This document shows, in pieces, positions 1-9,578 of a DNA stretch of 64,000 nt (its first letter is position 1; each line of letters opens with the position of its first letter). Source of the stretch: Sinomonas cellulolyticus (GTDB lineage Bacteria > Actinomycetota > Actinomycetes > Actinomycetales > Micrococcaceae); assembly GCF_014656475.1 (NCBI RefSeq), contig NZ_BNCM01000001.1:310001-374000 (forward strand), given 5' to 3'. Both the position numbers and the translations under genes were made by a program. The notes beneath the pieces are model-generated. The model was not told where the DNA came from. It was given only the letters and a program-made list of their open reading frames with translations, and searched no databases.

Positions 1-1808
1 ATCCTCTCTCCGGCGTGCTCTCCCGACTCTGCCTCCATGTTGGCGATCTTCGCGAGCTGGTCGTTGTTGATCACCGGGAAGGGCAGGATCACCTGCTTCT
101 CCGCGACGCGACGTGTGCTCAGCAGATTGCCATTGGGGCCGATCGCACCGTTGAGGCTCGTCACGAGCTCCTCGCGGATCGCGTCGAGGGGCGGGTTCGT
201 GACCTGCGCGAAGGACTGCACGAAGTAGTCGAAGAGGAGCCGCGGACGCTTGGACAGGACGGCGACCGGCGTGTCCGTGCCCATCGCACCGATAGGCTCG
301 GCGCCCGTGCGGGCCATCGGGCCCACCAGGATGCGGAGCTCTTCCTGCGTGTAGCCGAACGTCCGCTGGCGCACGTTCACCGACTGCGGCGTGTGCACGA
401 CGTGCTCGCGCTCGGGGAGGTCGTCCAGGCGGATCACGTTCTCCGCGACCCACTCGGCCCACGGGTTCGAGCCCGCGATCTCTGCCTTAACCTCCTGGTC
501 GTCGATGATCCGTCCGGCCTCGGTGTCGACCACGAACATCTTGCCCGGCGACACGCGGCCCTTCTTCACCACGTTGGCGGGCTCGACGTCGACGACGCCG
601 ACCTCGGAGGCGAAGACCACGAGCCCGTCCTCGGTCACCCAGTACCGGCAGGGACGCAGGCCGTTGCGGTCCAGGGTGGCACCCACGAGGGTCCCGTCGG
701 TGAAGGAGATGGCGGCAGGGCCGTCCCACGGCTCCATGAGGAGCGAGTGGTACTCGTAGAAGGCCCGGCGGGCGGGATCCATCGTGACGTGGTTCTCCCA
801 CGCCTCGGGGATCATCATCATGATCGAGTGCGTGATCGGCCGGCCGGAGAGCCACAGGAGCTCGGCAACCTCGTCGAAGGACGCGGAGTCGGAGGCGCCC
901 GGCGTGCAGATCGGGAAGAGCTCCTCCGGTGCATTGCCGAGCAGTGGGCTGTTCAGCTGCGACTGGCGGGCGCGCATCCAGTTCCGGTTGCCCTTGACCG
1001 TGTTGATCTCGCCGTTGTGCGCGATGGTGCGGAACGGCTGCGCCAGAGGCCAGGACGGGAACGTGTTGGTCGAGAACCGGGAGTGGACGATCGCGAGCTT
1101 GGTCGCGAACCGGTCATCCGAGAGGTCGGGGTAGAAGGGCTCAAGCTGCGCCGTCGTCAGCATGCCCTTGTACACGATCGTGCGGGAGGACAGCGACGGG
1201 AAGTAGACCCCGTGCTTGTTCTGGGCGCGCTTGCGGATGCGCCAGACCCGGCCGTCGAGGTCGTTGGGGGTGAGCTCCTCGCCCGTGGCGGACGCGAAGA
1301 ACGGCTGTTCGAAGCGCGGCATGCACGCACGCGCCATCGCACCCACGAGTTCGGCGACGACGGGAACGGTGCGCCAGCCGAGGACTGTCAGGCCCTCGGC
1401 GTCGGCAAGGGACTCGATGCCGGCCCGTGCGGACGCGGCCTCGTGCGACTCGGTCGGGAGGAAGGCGATGCCGACGGCATACTGGCCGGCTGCCGGCAGC
1501 TCGAAGTCGACGGCTGCGCGGAAGAAGGCATCCGGGATCTGGGTGAGGAGCCCGGCGCCGTCGCCCGTGCCCTCGTCGGCGCCCACCGCGCCCCGGTGCT
1601 CAAGCGCACGCAGCGCGTGCAGTGCCGTGTCGACGATGTCATGGCCGGCCTCGCCGCGCAGCGTCGCGACGATCGCGAGGCCGCACGCGTCCTTCTCGGC
1701 GTCGGCACTGTAGAGCCCCTGTGAGGGGGGAAGGGCGGAGAAGCGCTCGAAGGGCGAGGGCACCCTTTCGGACTCCTGCTCGGCAGAGCCGTGGGTCGGA
1801 TGAGTCAT
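1..1808 (-). CDS. gltB: Glutamate synthase large subunit, N-terminal part (runs off window)
   Basis: This is the NADPH-dependent glutamate synthase (GOGAT) alpha subunit, which makes two glutamates from glutamine and 2-oxoglutarate. About 602 of roughly 1,500 residues are present; the gene continues past the left window edge. The reading starts [11 protein letters not shown] and has a short propeptide followed by [13 protein letters not shown]. Cys42 is the expected N-terminal nucleophile of the class II glutamine amidotransferase domain after processing. The motifs [14 protein letters not shown] and [17 protein letters not shown] are typical of this domain. A strong ribosome site (AGGAGGAAGG) lies about 8 bases ahead of the ATG. 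The downstream gltD partner is outside the window. Confidence 0.95.
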   Translation of the reverse strand, partial: MTHPTHGSAEQESERVPSPFERFSALPPSQGLYSADAEKDACGLAIVATLRGEAGHDIVDTALHALRALEHRGAVGADEGTGDGAGLLTQIPDAFFRAAVDFELPAAGQYAVGIAFLPTESHEAASARAGIESLADAEGLTVLGWRTVPVVAELVGAMARACMPRFEQPFFASATGEELTPNDLDGRVWRIRKRAQNKHGVYFPSLSSRTIVYKGMLTTAQLEPFYPDLSDDRFATKLAIVHSRFSTNTFPSWPLAQPFRTIAHNGEINTVKGNRNWMRARQSQLNSPLLGNAPEELFPICTPGASDSASFDEVAELLWLSGRPITHSIMMMIPEAWENHVTMDPARRAFYEYHSLLMEPWDGPAAISFTDGTLVGATLDRNGLRPCRYWVTEDGLVVFASEVGVVDVEPANVVKKGRVSPGKMFVVDTEAGRIIDDQEVKAEIAGSNPWAEWVAENVIRLDDLPEREHVVHTPQSVNVRQRTFGYTQEELRILVGPMARTGAEPIGAMGTDTPVAVLSKRPRLLFDYFVQSFAQVTNPPLDAIREELVTSLNGAIGPNGNLLSTRRVAEKQVILPFPVINNDQLAKIANMEAESGEHAGER

Positions 1809-1884
1809 GACGTAACGTCCTTCCTCCTGGTCGATTCGCGACAGGGGACAACGTTGGCCCCGCGATGCCGGGCCCGTTCGAGGG

Positions 1885-1963
1885 CACAGCACTGCGCTGT
1901 GTACTGGAAAGTGTATGGCCGCTGAGATGGCGGACTGAACGGTCCGCCGCTGATCGGCCATAC
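1885..1963 (-). promoter_or_regulatory. Nested inverted repeats in the gltB leader/promoter region
   Basis: An outer pair of 8-bp arms (1913-1920 and 1956-1963, GTATGGCC/GGCCATAC) encloses a second hairpin with 7-bp arms (1929-1935 and 1942-1948, loop 1936-1941). A third hairpin, CACAGC/GCTGTG with a 5-nt loop, sits at 1885-1901. All lie 77-155 bases upstream of the gltB start, in the direction of gltB transcription. They could be operator sites for a nitrogen or amino-acid regulator, or a structured leader RNA. No known riboswitch class was recognised. The rest of the gap from 1809 to 2241 holds no convincing gene. Confidence 0.45.
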
Positions 1964-2168
1964 GATGACGCCCTCCCCGCGCTGTGCGGGAGGGTCTTCA
2001 CGTCCACCTCATCGTGGGAATCGAGCCGCTCGGGCGGTGGCCCGGTACGGAACTGCCGCGGCTCCCCCTGCCCGCCGGCCGGTCGGCAGGACTCCGACTC
2101 GGTCGCGGCCTTGATGCGGGCCGCCGAGTGTGAGCGCCGTCTCGACTTGCCGCAAGATTACCACGACA

Positions 2169-2201
2169 CCGCATGGCGAGACGCTTCTGTCCGCCATGCG
2201 G
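2169..2201 (-). terminator. Hairpin downstream of trpA
   Basis: Perfect 10-bp arms (2169-2178 and 2192-2201) with a 13-nt loop begin about 40 bases after the trpA stop. There is no long T run, as is common in high-GC actinobacteria. A shorter alternative hairpin, GTCCGC-CAT-GCGGAC at 2189-2203, shares one arm. This is the probable 3' end of the trp transcript. Confidence 0.55.
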
Positions 2202-2241
2202 ACGGAATGTTTCGGCCCGTGCGGACCGCCCACTCCCGCGC

Positions 2242-3051
2242 TCAGGCGCTGGCCGGCGTCGTGCGCTTCAGTCCTGTGGCGAGCTCTGCAGCGAGGGCAC
2301 CGACTGCCTCGGGGCCGCCGTCGCGCAGGGCCGTCACCAGGGCGGTGCCGACGATGACGCCGTCCGCATAGGCGGCGATCTCACGCACCTGGTCGGAGTT
2401 GGAGACGCCGAGGCCTACGCACACGCGGGGCGCACCGGCCGCGCGGGCGCCCTCGACGACGGTGCGAGCGGCGGAGTCCACGGCCGCACGGGCCCCCGTC
2501 ACGCCCATGAGCGAGACGGCGTAGGTGAAGCCGCGGGTCGCCTCGACCGTCTTCGCCATCCGCTCCGGGCTCGTCGACGGCGCAACCAGGAAGACCCGGT
2601 CGAGGCCGTACTTGTCGGAGGCGGCGAACCACTCTGCCGCCTCGTCCGGAATGAGGTCCGGAGTGATGAGGCCCGAGCCACCGGCCTCCGCGAGCCGGCG
2701 CGCGAACTCATCCACGCCCAGGCGCATGACGGGATTCCAGTACGTCATCACCAGCACGGCCGTTCCGAGGTCAGCCGTGGCGTCGGTGACCGCCTTGACC
2801 GCATCGAACACGCTCGTCACATGGAAGCCCTTGGCCAGCGCCTCAGTGGTTGCCGCCTGGATCACGTTGCCGTCCATCACCGGATCGGAATACGGAACAC
2901 CGATCTCGATGACGTCTGCACCGTTGCGCGCGAGGGCGACGGCTGCGTCGATGCTCTCCTGCACGCTCGGGTAGCCGGCCGGAAGGTATCCGACGAGAGC
3001 GGCGCGCCCCTCGGCCTTCGCCTTGTCGATGACGTCAGCGACGCGGCTCAC
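2242..3051 (-). CDS. trpA: Tryptophan synthase alpha chain
   Basis: TrpA cleaves indole-3-glycerol phosphate to indole and glyceraldehyde-3-phosphate and channels indole to TrpB. The 269-residue protein is the normal length for this TIM barrel. The catalytic acids Glu49 ([13 protein letters not shown]) and Asp60 (VMDGNVIQ) fall at the same numbers as in the E. coli enzyme. The LPAGYPS segment near the N terminus and the GVTGAR phosphate-loop region are present. The start overlaps the trpB stop by 4 nt (ATGA), so translation is probably coupled. It is the last gene of the trp block. Confidence 0.98.
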   Translation of the reverse strand: MSRVADVIDKAKAEGRAALVGYLPAGYPSVQESIDAAVALARNGADVIEIGVPYSDPVMDGNVIQAATTEALAKGFHVTSVFDAVKAVTDATADLGTAVLVMTYWNPVMRLGVDEFARRLAEAGGSGLITPDLIPDEAAEWFAASDKYGLDRVFLVAPSTSPERMAKTVEATRGFTYAVSLMGVTGARAAVDSAARTVVEGARAAGAPRVCVGLGVSNSDQVREIAAYADGVIVGTALVTALRDGGPEAVGALAAELATGLKRTTPASA

Positions 3052-4475
3052 GCGATACCCTCCTCGGTCTCGTCCTGCTCATTCCCCTCGCCGACGGCGT
3101 CCTCCCCCACGTGGGAGATGGTCCCCTTGGGGCGCCGCGTCGAGAGGGTGGTGCCCTTGACCTGGCCGTTCTCGTCCAGCATTCCGAACCACTCGGCAGC
3201 CGTCTGCACGTCCTTGTCTCCCCTCCCGGAGAGGTTGACGATCACGATCCGCTCGTGCGGATCACCGCCCTCCTCGGCGAGCCGCTGGCCGACCTTGATG
3301 GCGCCCGCGAGGGCGTGGGAGGACTCGATGGCGGGGATGATCCCCTCGGTGCGGCACAGGAGTCGGAAGGCGTCCATGGCCTCGGCGTCAGTGATCGGCT
3401 CGTACGCCACACGCCCGATGTCGTGGAGGTAGGAGTGCTCGGGTCCCACCCCCGGGTAGTCGAGGCCGGCCGAGATCGACTCAGACTCGACCGTCTGGCC
3501 GTCCTCGTCCTGCATCAGGTACGTCCTCGCCCCGTGCAGCACACCGGGGCGCCCCAGCGTGATCGTCGCCGCGTGGTGCCCAGTCTCGACGCCGCGGCCG
3601 CCGGCTTCGAAGCCATAGAGGCGCACCGCGGAGTCGTCGAGGAAGCCGTGGAAGATGCCGATCGCGTTCGATCCCCCGCCGACGCACGCGCAGACGGCGT
3701 CCGGGAGGCGGCCCGTCTGCGCGAGGATCTGCTCGCGCGCCTCCTCGCCGATGACCTCGTGGAAGAAGCGCACCATGGCCGGGAACGGGTGTGCGCCGGC
3801 TGCGGTGCCGAGCAGGTAGTGGGTCGTGGAGACGTTGGCGACCCAGTCGCGCAGGGCGTCGTTGATCGCGTCCTTGAGCGTCTGGGAACCGTTTGTCACG
3901 GGCACGACCTCCGCGCCGAGCAACTGCATGCGGGCCACGTTCAGGGCCTGCCGCCGGCAGTCCTCAGCCCCCATGTAGACCACGCACTCCATGCCCATGA
4001 GCGCAGCCGCGGTGGCGCTGGCCACCCCGTGCTGCCCCGCGCCGGTCTCGGCGATGAGCCGGGTCTTGCCCATGCGCTTGGCCAGAAGGGCCTGGCCGAG
4101 GACGTTGTTGATCTTGTGCGAGCCCGTGTGGTTCAGGTCCTCGCGCTTGAGGAAGACCCGGACACCGCCAGCGTGCTCCGAGAAGCGCTTGGCCTCGGTC
4201 AGCAGGGACGGGCGCCCCGAGTAGCTGCGGTTCAGCTCGGCGATCTCGGCAAGGAACTCCGGATCGGCCTTCGCCTTCTCAAAGGTGTCCTCGAGCTCGT
4301 CGAGGGCAGCAATGAGGGACTCGGGCATCCATCGGCCGCCGTAGGAGCCGAAGTACGGCCCCGGAGCGTGGCGAAGGCTCCCCTTCAGGAAGGCATCGGC
4401 CACCTCCCCGTGGCCGCCGCCCTGAGTCGTCTCGTCCCGGGTGTCCGGGCTGCCTGCCTGCGTGGTCTCGCCCAC
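3048..4475 (-). CDS. trpB: Tryptophan synthase beta chain
   Basis: TrpB is the PLP enzyme that condenses indole with L-serine to give tryptophan. The PLP lysine lies in HTGSHKINN, and the cofactor phosphate loop GGGSNAIG and the N-terminal [14 protein letters not shown] segment are intact. I placed the start at the GTG at 4475 because AAGGAAGG (4484-4491) is 8 bases ahead of it. A GTG three codons earlier (4484) directly abuts that site. The protein is about 475 residues, longer than the usual 400, because of a hydrophilic N-terminal extension and an acidic C-terminal tail. It overlaps trpA by 4 nt. Confidence 0.96.
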   Translation of the reverse strand: MGETTQAGSPDTRDETTQGGGHGEVADAFLKGSLRHAPGPYFGSYGGRWMPESLIAALDELEDTFEKAKADPEFLAEIAELNRSYSGRPSLLTEAKRFSEHAGGVRVFLKREDLNHTGSHKINNVLGQALLAKRMGKTRLIAETGAGQHGVASATAAALMGMECVVYMGAEDCRRQALNVARMQLLGAEVVPVTNGSQTLKDAINDALRDWVANVSTTHYLLGTAAGAHPFPAMVRFFHEVIGEEAREQILAQTGRLPDAVCACVGGGSNAIGIFHGFLDDSAVRLYGFEAGGRGVETGHHAATITLGRPGVLHGARTYLMQDEDGQTVESESISAGLDYPGVGPEHSYLHDIGRVAYEPITDAEAMDAFRLLCRTEGIIPAIESSHALAGAIKVGQRLAEEGGDPHERIVIVNLSGRGDKDVQTAAEWFGMLDENGQVKGTTLSTRRPKGTISHVGEDAVGEGNEQDETEEGIA

Positions 4476-4524
4476 CAGTCCCACCTTCCTTGCCCCGCGC
4501 GCCGCTCGAGCAGCGCTGGGTCTC

Positions 4525-5352
4525 CTAGTGCGCCGCGAGGCGTCCGGCGATGGCCGCCGCTCCCGCGCGCTTGAAATCCTCGACCCTCGTGACCGGGTCC
4601 CCGTGCGTCACCAGCGCTTCCCCGACGAGGACAGCGCCGGCGCCCAGGCCCGCGTAGTACGCGATGTCCTCGGGCCCGCGGACGCCCGACTCCGCAACGG
4701 CCACGGCCTCGGCCGGGAGCCGGTCTGCGAGGCGCGCGAACACCGAACGGTCGACGTCGAGCGTCTTGAGGTTGCGCACGTTGACGCCCACGATGCGGGC
4801 ACCGAGCACTGCGGCGCGGTCGATCTCCTCCTCGGTGTGCGTCTCGACGAGGGCGTTCATGCCGAGCTCGTGGGTGAGCTCGAGGAGCCCCCGCAGCCGG
4901 GCATCATCGAGCGCCGCGACGATGAGCAGCACGAGGTCGGCGCCGTGTGCCCGGGCCTCGTGCACCTGGTACTCGTCGACAGTGAAGTCCTTGCGCAGGA
5001 CCGGGATGCCGACGGCGTCGCGCACCGCATCGAGGTCCGCGAGGCTGCCGTTGAACCGCCGCCGCTCCGTGAGGACGCTGATCACCGAGGCGCCCCCGCG
5101 CTCGTACTGTGCTGCCAGCGCGGCCGGGTCCGAGATCTCGGCCAGTGCCCCCTTCGAGGGGCTCTTCCGCTTGACCTCGGCGATGATGCGCAGGTCCCGG
5201 ACCGGAGCGCCGCCGCCGAGGGCGGCCCAGGCGTCCAGCGCGGCGGGCCGGGCCGCCGCGGCGGCCTCGACCTCGGCAGCCGGCACGAGGCGCACCCGAT
5301 CGGCGAGGTCCTCGCGGACGCCGACGATGATGTCGTCGAGGACCGTCGCCAT
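4525..5352 (-). CDS. trpC: Indole-3-glycerol phosphate synthase
   Basis: TrpC closes the indole ring, making indole-3-glycerol phosphate from the carboxyphenylamino-deoxyribulose phosphate. The 275-residue TIM barrel reads [12 protein letters not shown] at its start. [12 protein letters not shown] carries the substrate-phosphate region and catalytic Lys, with [18 protein letters not shown] and [10 protein letters not shown] following. The start codon overlaps the stop of the preceding HGxxPAAW gene by one base (TGATG), which decides the start. A 49-bp gap separates it from trpB. Confidence 0.97.
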   Translation of the reverse strand: MATVLDDIIVGVREDLADRVRLVPAAEVEAAAAARPAALDAWAALGGGAPVRDLRIIAEVKRKSPSKGALAEISDPAALAAQYERGGASVISVLTERRRFNGSLADLDAVRDAVGIPVLRKDFTVDEYQVHEARAHGADLVLLIVAALDDARLRGLLELTHELGMNALVETHTEEEIDRAAVLGARIVGVNVRNLKTLDVDRSVFARLADRLPAEAVAVAESGVRGPEDIAYYAGLGAGAVLVGEALVTHGDPVTRVEDFKRAGAAAIAGRLAAH

Positions 5353-5612
5353 CAGTGCTGGTTCTTGAGCTTGCTGCCGCCCACGCCGTAGCCCGCCCTG
5401 CGCATGGCCCAGCCCACGATGAGGCCGATCGCGATCACGACGATGCCGGCCCAGAAGATCGGCGCGTTGGCGATCGCGAAGGCGATGCAGGACACGATGG
5501 CGCCGATCATCATGATGAAGACGCACGTCCAGGCGGCCGGGCTGTTCCCGTGCCCGAGGTCGTCAGCCAGCAGGACCTCGTTGGTGCCCTGGGAACTGCG
5601 CGTGTTGCTCAT
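5352..5612 (-). CDS. HGxxPAAW family small membrane protein
   Basis: This 86-residue protein has the diagnostic HGNSPAAW motif at residues 21-28. Two hydrophobic segments (about 29-49 and 52-70) suggest a small membrane protein with a basic, glycine-rich C-terminal tail. Members sit between the trp-associated membrane protein and trpC in many Actinobacteria, but their function is unknown. The conserved HG...AAW block just before the first membrane helix suggests an interaction or cofactor site at the membrane surface. It overlaps trpC by one base. Confidence 0.88.
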   Translation of the reverse strand: MSNTRSSQGTNEVLLADDLGHGNSPAAWTCVFIMMIGAIVSCIAFAIANAPIFWAGIVVIAIGLIVGWAMRRAGYGVGGSKLKNQH

Positions 5613-5689
5613 CTTTCTTCTCCTGACGTTGCGGTTCTAGTGACATTCTGCCATCTCCCGCAGAATGTGAAGCCCATCCGGGCAGCGGG

Positions 5690-6346
5690 TCAGCCGGTCG
5701 GATCCTCGCCGCGCGAAAGCCGGTCCCAGCCGTCGATTCCGTCCACCGAGGCCCCGTCGTCAGAGGCCTCCTCAGGCGCCGTCCCCGCTGCGCCACGCCG
5801 GGTCCCGGGTGCGGCCGCCGCGCGGGCTCCCCGACCGGCGTCGTACCTGGTCCGCAGCGGCCAGAAGCGGGCGGCGACGAGGAGCAGCACGCCCGCGAGG
5901 GCGAGCAGGACTCCGGCGGCCGCTGCAAGGGCGGGATACGCGGTGAGCGTGACCGCCGCGTCGCTGCCCGCGAGGCCGGTCGCCTTGGCGATGGAGCCTT
6001 CAGCGGCAGCGCGGGGATCGGCGAGGACGGCGGCGCAGGCGGCGGCGACGCCGGCCCCCGCGAGCACGACGACGACGCCGGCCACCGTCCGCCCGACCCG
6101 TCCGGCGACGGCCGCGGCGAGGGTTCCGGCCAGTCCCACGAGCGCGAGGGCCGAGACCGCTGTCGCGGCCTTGCTGCCCTGAACCGTCAGGTGGGCCGTG
6201 CGGACGGCGGAACCCTGCACGTCCGCGTCGACCCACGTCTGGGTCGTTGAGGCGAAGGCCAGGAGGGCGAACAGCAGGCCGATGAGGACCACGATCGGCT
6301 TCCGGGCCCACACGGGCACCGGGCGGGACGTCCTTGCCTCAGACAT
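5690..6346 (-). CDS. Trp biosynthesis-associated membrane protein
   Basis: This 218-residue protein matches the actinobacterial membrane family found between trpE and trpC. It has about four hydrophobic segments (roughly 17-34, 60-81, 87-108, and one around 135-160), a TQTW element after the first helix, and a cytoplasmic basic tail after the last helix (RFWPLRTRYD). The start at 6346 (MSEART) overlaps the trpE stop by 8 nt; an ATG three codons upstream (6355) is possible. The role is unproven. Location suggests a link to tryptophan synthesis or transport. Confidence 0.85.
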   Translation of the reverse strand: MSEARTSRPVPVWARKPIVVLIGLLFALLAFASTTQTWVDADVQGSAVRTAHLTVQGSKAATAVSALALVGLAGTLAAAVAGRVGRTVAGVVVVLAGAGVAAACAAVLADPRAAAEGSIAKATGLAGSDAAVTLTAYPALAAAAGVLLALAGVLLLVAARFWPLRTRYDAGRGARAAAAPGTRRGAAGTAPEEASDDGASVDGIDGWDRLSRGEDPTG

Positions 6347-7904
6347 GTGCTGCACCGGCCTCGGCGCCCGCGGCCGTCGCCGCGGGCCTCAGCGCGGACG
6401 CCGTATAGACCGCCCGGAGTGGGGCGGCGGCCTTGTTCACGGACTCCTGCGCCTCGGCCTGGGGGTCCGAGTCGGCGACGATCCCGCCGCCGGACTGGAC
6501 GTAGGCCCTCCCCTCGCGCAGGAGTGCCGTGCGGATGGCGATGGCCATGTCCATGTCCCCGGCGAAGTCCAGGTAGCCGACCACCCCGCCGTACACACCC
6601 CGGCGGACCGGCTCGACCTCGTCGAGCAGTCGCAGCGCGCGCGGCTTCGGGGCCCCCGAGAGCGTGCCGGCCGGGAAGGTCGCGGCGAGCACGTCGTAGG
6701 CGCTCGCCTCGGGCCGCAGCTTGCCGTCCACCGTGGAGACGAGGTGCATGATGTGGCTGAACCGCTCGACCTCCATGAATTCGCTCACCTCCACCGTGCC
6801 GGGGCGGCAGACCTTGGAGAGGTCGTTGCGGGCCAGGTCGACGAGCATGAGGTGCTCGGCACGCTCCTTCTCATCTGCGAGCAGTTCCTCGGCGAGAGCC
6901 TTGTCCGCCTCGACGGTGGCGCCGCGGGGCCGGGAGCCGGCGATCGGATGGGTCACCACCTGCTCGCCGGTCACCGTGACGAGCGCCTCAGGCGACGATC
7001 CGACGATCGAGTACGGGCGGCCGGACGCGTCCTCGAGCGTGAGGAGGTACATGTACGGGCTCGGATTCATCTTCCGCAGCACGCGGTAGACGTCCAGCGG
7101 CTCAGCGTCGTAGTCGAGCTCGAAGCGGCGGGAGATGACCACCTGGAACACGTCGCCGTCGTAGATCGCGCGCCGGCCCCGCGCGATGGCGTCGAGGTAG
7201 CCCTGCTCGCTCCACTGGTGGACCACCTTGTCCTGGTAGTCGCCCACCGGCGACAGGACGCTCACGGCCGACTCGGCGGGCCGCAGCAGTGCCGTCAGCA
7301 TGCGCTGGAGCCGGGACACGGCGTCGTGCCACGCCTCGTCGACGCGTTCGTCGCTGTTGTCGAAGTTGATCGCGTTGGCCACGAGCGTCACGGTGCCGTC
7401 CACGTTGTCGTGCACCACGAGGTCCGTGACGAGGTTCATGGCCAGCTCGGGCAGCTCGAGGTCGTCCTCGGGCGGGTCGAGGAGCTTCTCCCAGCGGCGC
7501 ACAGCCTCCCAGCCGACGAACCCGACCATGCCCGATGTGAACGGAGGCAGGCCGTCGAAGCGCTCGGTCCGCAGGGCGGCAACGGTGTCGCGCAGCGCCT
7601 CCAGCGGATTGCCGGAGGTCGGGACCCCCACGGGCGGCTCACCGATCCAGTGCGCCTGGCCGTCGCGGCTCGTGAGGGTTGCCCTCGACGCGGCGCCGAT
7701 GAAGGAGAACCGCGACCATGACCCTCCCACCGCGGCGGACTCGAAGAGGAACGTGCCGGGCTTGCCGTCCGCGACCTTGCGGTAGATGCTGATCGGCGTC
7801 TCGGCGTCGGCAAGCACCTGCAAGTGCACGGGGACCACCCGCCGGTGGGCCGCAACGGCGCGGAACTCCTCGAGCGAGGGGCTGATGACTCCAAGGTCGT
7901 TCAT
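6339..7904 (-). CDS. trpE: Anthranilate synthase component I
   Basis: TrpE makes anthranilate from chorismate, using ammonia supplied by the glutaminase TrpG, which is not in this window. The 521-residue protein begins MNDLGVISPSLEEFR. The chorismate-binding half contains SSPEALV, HPIAGSRPRGAT, ELLADEKERAEHLMLVDLARND, FPAGTLSGAPKPRA and GGGIVADSDP. No strong ribosome site precedes the ATG. A GTG 10 codons upstream is an alternative start, but family members start near the chosen position. It lies 67 bp after hisI. trpD and trpG are absent from this cluster, as is common in Actinobacteria. Confidence 0.97.
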   Translation of the reverse strand: MNDLGVISPSLEEFRAVAAHRRVVPVHLQVLADAETPISIYRKVADGKPGTFLFESAAVGGSWSRFSFIGAASRATLTSRDGQAHWIGEPPVGVPTSGNPLEALRDTVAALRTERFDGLPPFTSGMVGFVGWEAVRRWEKLLDPPEDDLELPELAMNLVTDLVVHDNVDGTVTLVANAINFDNSDERVDEAWHDAVSRLQRMLTALLRPAESAVSVLSPVGDYQDKVVHQWSEQGYLDAIARGRRAIYDGDVFQVVISRRFELDYDAEPLDVYRVLRKMNPSPYMYLLTLEDASGRPYSIVGSSPEALVTVTGEQVVTHPIAGSRPRGATVEADKALAEELLADEKERAEHLMLVDLARNDLSKVCRPGTVEVSEFMEVERFSHIMHLVSTVDGKLRPEASAYDVLAATFPAGTLSGAPKPRALRLLDEVEPVRRGVYGGVVGYLDFAGDMDMAIAIRTALLREGRAYVQSGGGIVADSDPQAEAQESVNKAAAPLRAVYTASALRPAATAAGAEAGAAHV

Positions 7905-7971
7905 GGGGTGCGGTATCGCTTTCGGGCTGTGCACCCAGAGGGGGTGCGCTGGCGTGGGTGGTTCTGTCCGC

Positions 7972-8343
7972 TCAGGCGGCGGGGCCGACGACGGCGTCGA
8001 GGCGCCGACCGTCGAAGCACGTCCGCGTGCCGGTGTGGCACGCCGCCCCGACCTGGTCGACGCGCACGAGGAGGGCGTCGCCGTCGCAGTCGAGGTCCAC
8101 GGACTTGACCCACTGGACATGCCCCGAGGTGTCGCCCTTGCGCCAGTACTCACGGCGCGAACGGGACCAGAACGTCACGCGACCGGTGGTGAGGGTGCGG
8201 TGGAGGGCTTCGTCGTCCATCCAGCCCACCATGAGCACCTCGTGGGTATCGTGCTGCTGGACGACCGCGGCGACCAGACCGGCGTCGTCCCTCTTCAGGC
8301 GTGCGGCCAGGTCGGCGGGCAGGGGGCTGTTCGGCTCAGACAT
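7972..8343 (-). CDS. hisI: Phosphoribosyl-AMP cyclohydrolase
   Basis: HisI opens the adenine ring of phosphoribosyl-AMP, the third step of histidine synthesis. The 123-residue protein is a stand-alone cyclohydrolase; the PRATP pyrophosphohydrolase is a separate gene (hisE, near 11.4 kb). Visible motifs are [31 protein letters not shown] and the metal-binding [11 protein letters not shown] and [12 protein letters not shown]. The start MSEPNSPL was chosen because an upstream in-frame extension is unlike the family. It leads the trp block and is divergent from the next gene across about 70 bp. Confidence 0.96.
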   Translation of the reverse strand: MSEPNSPLPADLAARLKRDDAGLVAAVVQQHDTHEVLMVGWMDDEALHRTLTTGRVTFWSRSRREYWRKGDTSGHVQWVKSVDLDCDGDALLVRVDQVGAACHTGTRTCFDGRRLDAVVGPAA

Positions 8344-8414
8344 CCCTCCAAGTCTAGTCCGCCTCCCGGCAGTGCCCGGGCGCGTCGGGCGCGCGCGTGC
8401 TAGGTTCGCCAGTG

Positions 8415-9059
8415 ATGCACTTCGTAGACCCATCGCGTGAAGTCTTGGCCGAGACGCTGCTCGCGGCCGGCCCCGACGCGCCCACCCTCTGCGAGGGGTG
8501 GAGGACCCGTCATCTCGCCGCCCATCTGTACCTTCGCGAGCACAGCCCGCGGGTGGGTCTGGGCCTGCTCATGACATCGCGAGCGAAGACCTCTGACGAG
8601 GCGACGGACCGCCTCGCCGCGGAGCACGCGTCAGAGGGCCCCTATCGGGAACTGGTCGAGTCGTTCCGCGCCGGACCGCCGCGCCTCTCCCCCCTCCGGC
8701 TTGGTCCGATCGACGAGGCAGCCAACCTCGCCGAGTTCTTCGTGCACACCGAAGACGTGCGCCGCGCGGGCGACCGCTGGGCGCCCCGGGCCCTCGACAC
8801 TGCCTACGCCGACGCGCTCTGGCACGAGGTCGTCAAGCGCGCGGCGTACCTGTACCGGGGGGTCGATCTGGGCATCGTCCTCGTGAACACAGCCGGTCCA
8901 CGGCATGTGGCCAAGCGCGCACCTGTCTCCGTGGCCATTGTGGGCGACCCCGGCGAGCTCCTCCTGCACGCCTTCGGGCGATGCGCCCAGGCGCTCGTCA
9001 CCTTCGAGGGCCAGCCCGACGCCATCGCGCTCCTGGACAGCGCAGAGATCGGGCACTGA
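8415..9059 (+). CDS. TIGR03085-type metal-binding protein (maleylpyruvate isomerase/DinB fold)
   Basis: This 214-residue protein has the four-helix fold of mycothiol-dependent maleylpyruvate isomerase N-domains. The N-terminal [20 protein letters not shown] supplies two conserved histidines, and [17 protein letters not shown] supplies another, giving the likely metal site. The second half ([20 protein letters not shown]) resembles the sterol-carrier-like C-terminal part of this group. Substrate is unknown; relatives act on mycothiol-linked compounds. The start could be the ATG at 8415 or the adjacent in-frame GTG at 8412. It is divergent from hisI. Confidence 0.82.
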   Translation: MHFVDPSREVLAETLLAAGPDAPTLCEGWRTRHLAAHLYLREHSPRVGLGLLMTSRAKTSDEATDRLAAEHASEGPYRELVESFRAGPPRLSPLRLGPIDEAANLAEFFVHTEDVRRAGDRWAPRALDTAYADALWHEVVKRAAYLYRGVDLGIVLVNTAGPRHVAKRAPVSVAIVGDPGELLLHAFGRCAQALVTFEGQPDAIALLDSAEIGH

Positions 9060-9113
9060 GCTCCGTGACGAAGGCGTGACGGAGTTGGGTGCGGCCGGTG
9101 GCAGGATGGTGGC

Positions 9114-9578
9114 ATGACTGACTTCGAGCTCAACTGGGATTCCGTCGCCCCGCTGTTCGCGGCGATCGCCGGCGAGGACCGCACCTACACCCCGCACGAG
9201 GGATCGGGGAATGCGGACGCCACGGTCCTGGCGATTGCCACGGGCGACGTCCCGCAGCCGCCCAGGCTTCCCGAGGGCGGAGGGATCTCGGAGGCGCCCC
9301 TGGGCGAGTACGACGTCGTCGAGCTCACCATCTGGGGTCGGCCCGCGGCCCAGGGGCGCATCGCGTTCGGAGACGGCATCGCGGCGATCGGCGGCTTCGG
9401 CTTCGCGGCCGACGACGCCGACGGGCGGCTCGGGGCCGCGGTGGTCTCCGCCCTGGCGGAGGAGGCCTTCCTCGAGGGCGCGGAATGGCTCGTGACGATC
9501 GTGGAGGGCGACTCAGCGCAGACGCCGCCCTTCCTCGCCGAAGGATGGGCCGAGGCCGGGAAGCTCAGCGTCGGCTAG
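9114..9578 (+). CDS. Uncharacterised 154-residue protein
   Basis: I do not recognise a family. The protein is acidic, with no membrane segment or signal peptide. It has an alternating beta-strand-like central part ([31 protein letters not shown]) and a C-terminal helix-strand section ending [15 protein letters not shown]. That ending loosely resembles the last element of GNAT acetyltransferases, but no acetyl-CoA loop is visible. It follows the TIGR03085 gene by 54 bp on the same strand. Its stop codon is shared with hisF on the other strand through a CTAG. Confidence 0.7.
   Translation: MTDFELNWDSVAPLFAAIAGEDRTYTPHEGSGNADATVLAIATGDVPQPPRLPEGGGISEAPLGEYDVVELTIWGRPAAQGRIAFGDGIAAIGGFGFAADDADGRLGAAVVSALAEEAFLEGAEWLVTIVEGDSAQTPPFLAEGWAEAGKLSVG

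Noticed and set aside
15..1724. Long plus-strand frame opposite gltB
   Set aside because: It is a shadow of gltB with Arg/Glu/Asp-rich low-information sequence. The minus strand has clear GOGAT motifs and a ribosome site.
1885..1963. Glutamine riboswitch or T-box
   Set aside because: The conserved cores of these RNAs are not visible; only hairpins are.
2009..2371. Small genes in the trpA-gltB gap
   Set aside because: Both strands give only short frames with no ribosome site or recognisable motif.
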